Positions 57,301 through 64,000 of a DNA stretch of 64,000 nucleotides are shown here, piece by piece (the stretch's first letter is position 1; every line of letters begins with the position of its first letter). The translations under genes were made by a program, and so were the position numbers. Origin of the DNA: Tetraselmis striata (Eukaryota; Chlorophyta; Chlorodendrophyceae; Chlorodendrales; Chlorodendraceae); NCBI GenBank assembly GCA_006384855.1, contig VCJN01000679.1, positions 100,483 to 164,482 on the forward strand, read 5' to 3'. The notes under the pieces are model-generated. The model did no database searches. It was not told the origin of the DNA and worked only from the letters and a program-made list of their open reading frames with translations.

Positions 57301-58362
57301 GTCCTGCAACAAGCGTACGAGCTGTCTGCAAGTCTGCGGCCGTTTTCGGACACGCTCGAGCTGCTGGATTCAGATGTGATGCTGTGCCGCCAGATGCTTG
57401 ACTGTAGGCATTGTTTTGAGGAGTGGTACCCCGTGATATGCCGCATGGTGTTGGCGCTGGCATTGCAATGCACAGCGCGGGACCCTGCGACGCGGTATAC
57501 GCCCCTGCGTTTCCTCCGTGTTGGCCGTGCAGAAATGGTGTGTGGTGGGGTAGCAGTGCCGCTCGCTTGCTTGACACTGTGATGTGTGCATGGCCGCAGG
57601 CCCAAAATGCAAGATGTGGAGACGCGGCTGTCCGCGTGCCTGCAGCACTGGGAAAGCGGCGACTTTCAGCTCGGGCCGGACCTTTTGCAACCCAGCGGTT
57701 GCGCCGTGTTTAGCACGGCCGAGGACCTGCCAGAGCGTGACAGGAGCTTGCTGAGCAAGCAGCTCAAGGCGCATGCCAAGCTCGTCCGGCTGTGCGAGGA
57801 GCAGGGGCTGGATGGCAACAAAGAGTTGGACGGTGGGGGTGTGCAGTCCCAGTTTGCGACGCTCGGCGGCCTCATCTGGTATGCCCTGGAGCATGGCGTG
57901 ATTGATTTCGAGGAGATGCAGAAGTACCGCAAGTGCAACATCAGGGGGAACGCTGTCAAACACCAGCTGTGCCGGCACCAGCACCAGCACCAGCACCAGC
58001 AGCAGGCAGGTGATGGTGCCTCAGCCAGAGATGTGCAGGTTCCTGACGTGTCTCTCGCGGACACCGCGCCCCTCCCACAGCACGACCCCGTCATCCGCAT
58101 GGTGCGCCATCACCGCCGCCTGGTGAACAAGCTCAAGGCCAAGAATATCGTTGCCGGCATGTCCGTGTCCCAGCAGAAGAAGGTGCTGGACAACTTCAGC
58201 AAGGCCCTTGCGCTCGCCGTTGAGAAGGGGGTGGTGCATGGGAGGGAAGCGGAAAAGCTGCGTGGCATCCGAGACAGGGGAAACCGTGCCAAGCACGAAG
58301 AGATAGGCTTCTACAACCGCTTGGAGACGGAGTACCAACGCTGTGTTGGAGCCAGCAAGTGA
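54331..58362 (+). CDS. Ankyrin-repeat protein kinase, interrupted by in-frame TGA
   Basis: Exons 54331-56163, 56309-57153, 57288-57494, 57600-58362, all in phase: 1215 residues plus one TGA at 55627-55629. Residues 1 to about 600 are some twelve ankyrin-like repeats of the type DGxLPLHxA...VxALLxAHP. The TGA replaces the glycine of the DG pair in one repeat (SD-TGA-CFPLHLAAHLE) and the same frame continues with repeats. The kinase (about 705-960) has GAGGFGSVY (712-720), Lys734 in VAVKIL, HRDIKPAN (817-824) and DYG (837-839) instead of DFG; it looks TKL-like and catalytically complete. The C terminus has two related modules ending RGNAVKH (1077-1083) and RGNRAKH (1188-1194), split by a Gln/His run. 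Whether the gene is read through, mutated or wrongly sequenced is open. Confidence 0.78.
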
Positions 58363-58855
58363 ACAGGCCGTCCCGTCGTCAGAACGCCAGAAGCCAAAAG
58401 GAGTTTCCCACCACCCACCTGCCGTGGGATGGCTCGGCAACACGCGCTCGTCTGCCGTTGGTCTCATTATCAGTTACTCCGAGTCCAGGCTGCAGAAGGA
58501 TGGGCGGTAGGATAAGTGCACAGGATGAAATTATCACACAATAAATAGATGAAGGTTCTTACCAATTTGTTCCCGGGCGATCCGGGCCAGCTGTCTAACG
58601 ACCCCACGGCATGATCCCGCATAGCGTCGGCTGCGCCCGTCGTGGCATGCAGCCCTCTGAAGGCCGGGCCTCGTCACCTACGAGAGAGGTGTGGTTTCCT
58701 CGCCCCCTCCCTCTCCCTTCAATCCCCCATCAATGGCATCGCAGGCCACTCCCACCGCCGCACAGTACCAGTCTAGGGATCCAGGCTACCGCTTGTTGTT
58801 AGTCCTCCATCAGCAGCTTCGGCCGCTTCTCGGGCAGGCGTCTAGCTAGGGCGCA
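58363..58855. other. 3' flank of the kinase gene
   Basis: No TGTAA occurs here; the nearest one downstream of the kinase stop is inside the duplicated USP tail at 59081. AATAAATAG at 58540-58548 is the only other A/T-rich candidate. No gene seen. Confidence 0.4.
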
Positions 58856-59112
58856 GCGCACATGCTGCTGTATAACCGGGTGCCATAGTGACGCCGGCGT
58901 TAGTGGGGGGTCGGCCGCCACAGGTAGTCGGGCGATAGGCAGTGATGTGTGTAGCTGCTGCTGCGGAGTGGATGTGCGGGGTGCACAGGACGTGCGCGCG
59001 GCCATCGCGCCCTAGATGGCATCGCGGCAGGCCGGTGAGGGTGCTTGCGCCAGAAGCAAGCGCCCGAAAGTAAGTCAGAATGTAACGTCCGGGTAAGATG
59101 GGCGGCGGTATA
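58856..59112 (+). pseudogene. Duplicated 3' end of the USP gene
   Basis: Begins within the final exon (ATGCTGCTGTATAACCGGGTGCC then TAG, encoding MLLYNRVP) and follows the USP 3' UTR through GCTTGCGCCAGAAGCAAGCG and TGTAA (59081-59085) to about 59112. Upstream similarity stops abruptly. Same orientation as the parent at 51522-51780, 7.3 kb away. A partial segmental duplication with no coding value of its own. Confidence 0.82.
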
Positions 59113-62100
59113 GTAAGGAGATGTCGCCGACCCGCAAAAAGATGCCGTGCGTCGTGCACCTTGCATGCCGTGCCATCGACGCCACGTTGCAGCGATGAAT
59201 TTTTCAGACTAATTGATGCATATGTGCAGTGTGTTTGCCTTACTTTCATAGGTGAAACTGGCAGTGTAGGCGGATTGCTGGTGAGCGCCCGCCTGGATGA
59301 GACGGCGGGGCGCCACTCAGCGAACGCCAAATTAAAATTGAGTTACACCGTGCTGACTGGTCGCTCTCCGCCGCCCAATATGCCTAGTTGTTGTTCTTAG
59401 GGCCCGCCATTGGCTGCCATTGAGCCTTGTTGATTGCCGACCGATGCCTCCTTCATCCCCCCCGGCCTCCTTCCATTCGGCAAAGGCCTGCGTACGCAAG
59501 GACAACAACGCTGAGCGGGGATGGGAAACAGCAATACCCCTTCAAGACGAACACCGCCGCCTGTAGCACACATTAGATGGGTGCTGATGCGCCCATCGCA
59601 CTCCACGCACTCCACGCCATATGGGGTTGTTCATGTCAGGAATGAATGGATAGATAAAAGGGGCATTGACATAATAATATGCGATTCGCCATACACGTGG
59701 AGGCCCCTTCTACCCTTCCTCAGCCCAGGGAAGGATACATGATACATGCTGAGAGTTAGGTTGGCGACAGGGCTACCGCCCGGCACCCAATTGGGGCCGG
59801 GTGATGGATGCCCTTTAGCTACCCCAGGCCTCCGGGTTGGGCGCGTTCAACCATGTCATACCATAGCTTGGCGACCACTACATGCGGCCCATGGTTTTGT
59901 ATGGCGCCGGGCAATAATACGAATACAATGCAACAGAACTGGCTTTCAGAGGGGGGGAGGGAGGGGTAGGAACACGTGCATTTCCTTGTCACATGTATAT
60001 ATGTGTGTCGGTTGGGGGGTTGTGTTGTGGCCCCCCTCTCTCATGAGGAAAAGAATAAAACGAGTTGAAATGTATTTATCACGAGTACATAACGAATATT
60101 CCAACGCAAAGGTGGAAAACATCATTATTTCTGAGCCCGGCGATTATAAAACTGAAATTGTCATACATTATTATTACGTTATCATGTTATGATCATTATG
60201 TATAATAATGTAATTAATTATGTTTTTCATGACGATAATAACTAGTAGTGTCGGCAGAGGGGGTCTCCTAAATGTGAGGGCATCTTGGCAAAGCCCGCTA
60301 GTATGCGGTAACAGGGGGTGACTCGGCACTGTAGGAAGAATAGGTCGCAATAAGGTTTAAGTAGTATATTGGGAGTCCTGTGCCGGCGGACGCAACAACT
60401 GTTGCATGGCTGCTGCCGAGTGATGAAATATTAGGTAGTCCGCCAAGAAGGATTGCATGTAACAATGTTGTTGTACTGCGTCTTGCTATTACACTGTTAA
60501 TACCAGGGAAAACACCCCGCCACAATAATGCAGCTGAATTATTGAGATGGCTTACGATCGCTCTGCATTCTTCGGTGCCGTACCATTGTTTTCGAGGGAG
60601 ATGGACGAACATGTTTGGCCATAACTAATACATCAATTGCTCGCCTAGTGTGCTGTAGCTTAGCTGAGTGCGAAATCGCCTTCGCCAATAAGAGGTAGGC
60701 CTGCCCCCTCAATCCGACACTCTCCCAAGCTGCCATCCAGTGGATGCTGCTGAGCAAGTGCCGGTTTCATCCCCAGCAGGGCAGTTCCGTGCACGTATTC
60801 CTGCCACCAGCATGCCAAAGGCGCCGGAGAGTCGCGCTACTCTTATGGCAACTCCACCTCGCACCGCACGCACTCGGCGCTTCGGAGTGAGAACTTCTCG
60901 AGTTCCTCGCCCAGTCGGAATGTGTCGTATGGATTGCTGGCCGCAAGTTGAACCTTAGAATGCAGCGCAGTGTGCCAAGCTTTATGACCATTTGTGGCAT
61001 CTGAATCTCTGCCTCTGCGACGGTTATTGCCTTCAAAACGCTCTTGGCAGGCGCGGATGAGGCTCGCGCGCCTCGCCGAGTCCCTGGTGGCGCGAACGAA
61101 TAACCAGGGTTGTGCATAACTATGGAGTTATGGCACAAAGCAGAATATTAGTTAATCATTTACGCCATTTACGACATAGTAACTAGTTTCAAAAACCCTG
61201 TGTAAGTGGGCATTATTGTCGTGTGAAGCGGGCGGCGGCAGCAGCACATCTTGATAGCGACTAATACTGCGCGACTGCACTATATCAGTCAGTAGTACGA
61301 GCATACGAATAAATCCTTGTAGGTTATCTGTTAGTCGCGCGAGGTAGAGTAGCGCGTCGCCTATCGCTGCTGCGGATGTCCCGATCGGCAGCGGCACCCC
61401 GAGCCACCACGATGGGGGTCGACTCACGGAGCGAGTATCCTGGGGATAGAACACAGTCACTCTGCCGAGCCACATACGTGTCCCTCCCACTTAGGGTTGG
61501 GGTATTTTCTCGTAGGAGGGGGCTGCGCCGGCAAAGCCGCCGAAAAAGCATGAGAAAGCGCAATGGCGATGCGCGCGATGGGCCGGCACTTGCCCCAGTC
61601 GCGGGCCGCCAGGTAGGACGTACCCCCCGTTGTCGTAGCTATACAATATTCAAACCGCGAGCTGTGCTACTTGCGAACGCTCACGCTGGCCAATTCTCCC
61701 GCTGGCCATGGCTGGTGCGCGGCGTCGGAAACCGCATGAGCGTCGAATGTCTGGCTGATGTTGTCTTTGTCAACAAGAATGTCGACTTGGCGAGCTATGT
61801 GTCCAACCTCCTCCGGTACTTGATGATTGGTCGAACCTCCTCCGGTCGTATACTGGTCATAATCATAGTATACTATGATTATGTCGAGTTGTTTGATAAT
61901 TATTGAGAGGGGGCTATGATTCCTGTTGGATTCAGCAAAACGGCGCAAGCAGCAGACCTTTTGGAGTCCGCTGCCGGTCCCGAGAGTCGACTTGGTGCCA
62001 TGAGGGACACGGAGTCCGCAATCGCGCAGCAAAACAACATCATGTGATTGCAGTACTCAGCATTGCCACACTGCCCACATCCCATATACCCAAAAGACCA

Positions 62101-63640
62101 TGCTGCCCACTAGACTACTAGTAGTGGCTGGGGCTTATTGGGCACTGACGCAATATTGAATTATGTATAGTAGTCCATTGCTGCCATTTTGATGATTGTT
62201 GCCGCCGATTGTTTGCACTGCTGCATGCCACCATGTATGGCTTCACATGTGCAATACACAATTCACATGCCCAAAGCTGCGCACTGCTCACTGTTTGGAT
62301 CGCATCATTATATACATTTCTTCGATTTAGGGCCAACTACACCCAGCCACAAATCCCACACCTAAAATAGCGATAATGGCCAAATCATGGCACAACACAA
62401 CTATGCACCTTATCATAGTTAATTATGTTATGACATAATCGCCCTAAAAATGAGTTGTGCACAACCCTGGAACGAACTCATAGACTCCGCCAAGGGACGC
62501 CACGATGACCGGGGAGGGGAGGGGGGGGGGGGGGGGAGGGGGGGGGTTGCGGGGGGCACTGCCGGTTGCTCCGGTCGTCGGTCTCGGTGATCGCGGCCGC
62601 CATTTCGTTTACGACCTCGGTGATCGTTTGCAGGTACTTTACCGTTGTTTCGCAGTGTCCCAACTCATCCCAATAGCAAGCCTCAAATCTTCTTTAGCCC
62701 CACTGGACTCAGGAGGTCGGCCAACTCCTTGTCGAACGGCACCTGTTTCCCTGAAGGCCCGCAGCGAGCGGATTCGCGGCACAATAACAGCAGCCTTTGG
62801 GGCAGTTTTCGAGCCCGGCGGTGATGATGAATATGAGTTTGGCCGCTGAGTAACAACGGTACGCTAGCACAGCGTGCAGCTTGAAGTTTATCGAGGTTTG
62901 TCTGATGATTTCCGTGGCGAGGGTAGTTGCGTAGGCGCCGCAAAGCGGGTAATTGTCTAGCGGCTCTAGCGCTGAGCTGCAACAGCAGAGGCAGACATGC
63001 GGTATAACTGCAGGTGAAGAAACGAGGGACGACAACGTCGACGGTTCTCGCGACGTTCTCTTAGGAGGTGCTGCAGTCCTCGGGCTGAATCAAACTCCGC
63101 AGCATAGGCGATTGCTTCTCGGATCTTCGGCATGACCTTTGACGCGGTGCCTCTGACGATTTGGAGCGGAGCGCCGGGGCGCACCTACGCGCACTCGGAG
63201 CTCAAATGGGGGATCGTCCCAGCATAATGTTCGGTGATTGGGAAGAAGTACCTTCGCTGAGTCAGCGGTGAATCACCCGATGTAATTGTCGCACGGTGTT
63301 GTCACGCTCAGCACGGCCGCCATGGGGTCGTCGTCGGATGATGAGCAGTGACCACCGATGTGTCTGAAGCATGTGAGGAAGCCGCGCACGGGGCGGGAAA
63401 CAACTTGCTGCGACGAGGCCGTCCCGCCCGGGGTGCTGGCAGACCCAGGGCTATCCAGGCACGCGGCGTTCGCGGCATCGATGGCAGTCACGGATCCGCT
63501 GCAGCGCCCTGTTATTATGGGCGCTGCGTCGGCTGCGCTGCCTAGGCATGATGATGCGGACGGAGGGCTTACGCCGGCGGCAGATCGACATCTAACAATA
63601 ATCCCACTGCTACAACTAGCTCGTTTGTATTCAGCAGCCT
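59113..63640. other. Long region without supported genes
   Basis: Read on both strands without finding a convincing gene. Seen: AT-rich palindromic sequence at about 60165-60235; a perfect palindrome AATCATAGTATACTATGATT at about 61859-61878; one ATAGCGACTAATA copy at about 61254-61266; a G tract at 62517-62546. Frames such as 60767-61138 (-), 62505-62849 (+) and 63273-63665 (-) are open but show no domain, no splice partners and no signal peptide. Confidence 0.5.
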
Positions 63641-63649
63641 TCCCCATCG

Positions 63650-63950
63650 TGATAGTTATCAGCAAGCCCTATGACCCTTCATATGTGCGCTACACGAGTG
63701 GACCTGGCACCATATTGGGCGTTTCATGTACCCCCGCCAAAGCACTACTATGGACGGCGCTCCGCATATATGTGCCGTTGCGCATGCGTGCATATGATAT
63801 TTAATTGTACACATAGGTGAGGTGGCCACGGATGGTTGAGAAAACATGTTAGCAAAGGGGCTGGGCGCGTTGTTGGGTGTTTGGGTCCGGACGGTGGGGC
63901 CATGCAATCGCGTGCCACTCCACGTTATAGAGTGTCACTATATCATCGCA
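63650..63950 (-). mobile_element. Fragment related to the TIR element family, inverted
   Basis: The reverse complement of 63830-63870 reads CAGCCCCTTTGCTAACATG then TTTTCTCA, matching 24339-24366 inside copy C (CAGCCCCTTCGCTAACATG then TTTTCTCA) and, more distantly, 21735-21760 in copy A. The element continues towards or past the window edge; its termini are not visible. Confidence 0.45.
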
Positions 63951-64000
63951 ACTGCAGTGTAGCCCTTATCAGCGAGCACTCTAATTGCCTAAGCTAACAA

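Noticed and set aside
1..64000. tRNA, rRNA, riboswitch and CRISPR signals
   Set aside because: None could be read; PBS-like sequences in the TRIMs look tRNA-related only because they pair with a primer tRNA.

Overview
The window is nuclear DNA of a green plant-lineage microbe, most likely a chlorophyte (trebouxiophyte-like) alga. Evidence: small exons with GT-AG introns, GC-rich coding sequence, a plastid-lipid gene (digalactosyldiacylglycerol synthase), a plant-type POLD4, and the chlorophyte polyadenylation signal TGTAA shortly downstream of many stop codons. I see no rRNA, tRNA, CRISPR, bacterial operon or virus. Almost every gene is split, so models were built by joining exons where reading phase, GT/AG dinucleotides and family similarity agree.

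Layout. 1-705 (-) 5' part of DGD1. 2329-3423 (-) YheT/EMB8-type alpha/beta hydrolase that seems to lack its 3' half. 4566-4937 (+) POLD4. 5726-7822 (-) AIF-like FAD oxidoreductase with a cysteine-rich tail. 8734-10533 (+) TauD/TfdA dioxygenase. 10916-12111 (-) EF-hand protein. 13026-14164 (+) Sec61 beta. 14472-20352 (-) dihydrofolate/folylpolyglutamate synthase, with a dead copia fragment in one intron. 20700-28000 is a transposon cluster: two terminal-inverted-repeat (TIR) elements and part of a third, a miniature LTR retrotransposon (TRIM) nested in one of them, and a decayed tyrosine-recombinase element with split repeats. 29839-30710 (+) an unrecognised secreted basic protein. 31072-33454 (-) NIPA Mg2+ transporter. 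35148-36884 (+) a protein with a RhoGDI-like segment. 37045-40698 (-) PUS1/TruA pseudouridine synthase. 41663-51554 (+) a large USP16/45-like deubiquitinase with about 22 exons and a tandem TRIM in one intron. 52335-53684 another TIR element. 54331-58362 (+) an ankyrin-repeat protein kinase interrupted by one in-frame TGA. 58363-64000 holds no gene I can support, but contains a duplicated copy of the USP 3' end and transposon debris at the right edge.

The genes are mostly unrelated housekeeping functions (replication, tRNA modification, folate, translocation, ubiquitin, lipid, Mg2+), as expected for a eukaryotic chromosome. From the hydrolase to the deubiquitinase, twelve consecutive genes alternate strand, giving divergent pairs with shared upstream regions and tight convergent pairs. 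Introns are full of homopolymeric C (or G) tracts, often directly before the 3' splice site.

The most notable items are the TGA at a conserved glycine of the ankyrin-kinase and its two C-terminal RGNxxKH modules, the intact TRIM with target-site duplication nested in a TIR element, the tyrosine-recombinase element with an A1-ORFs-B1-A2-B2 repeat order, and the duplicated USP tail.
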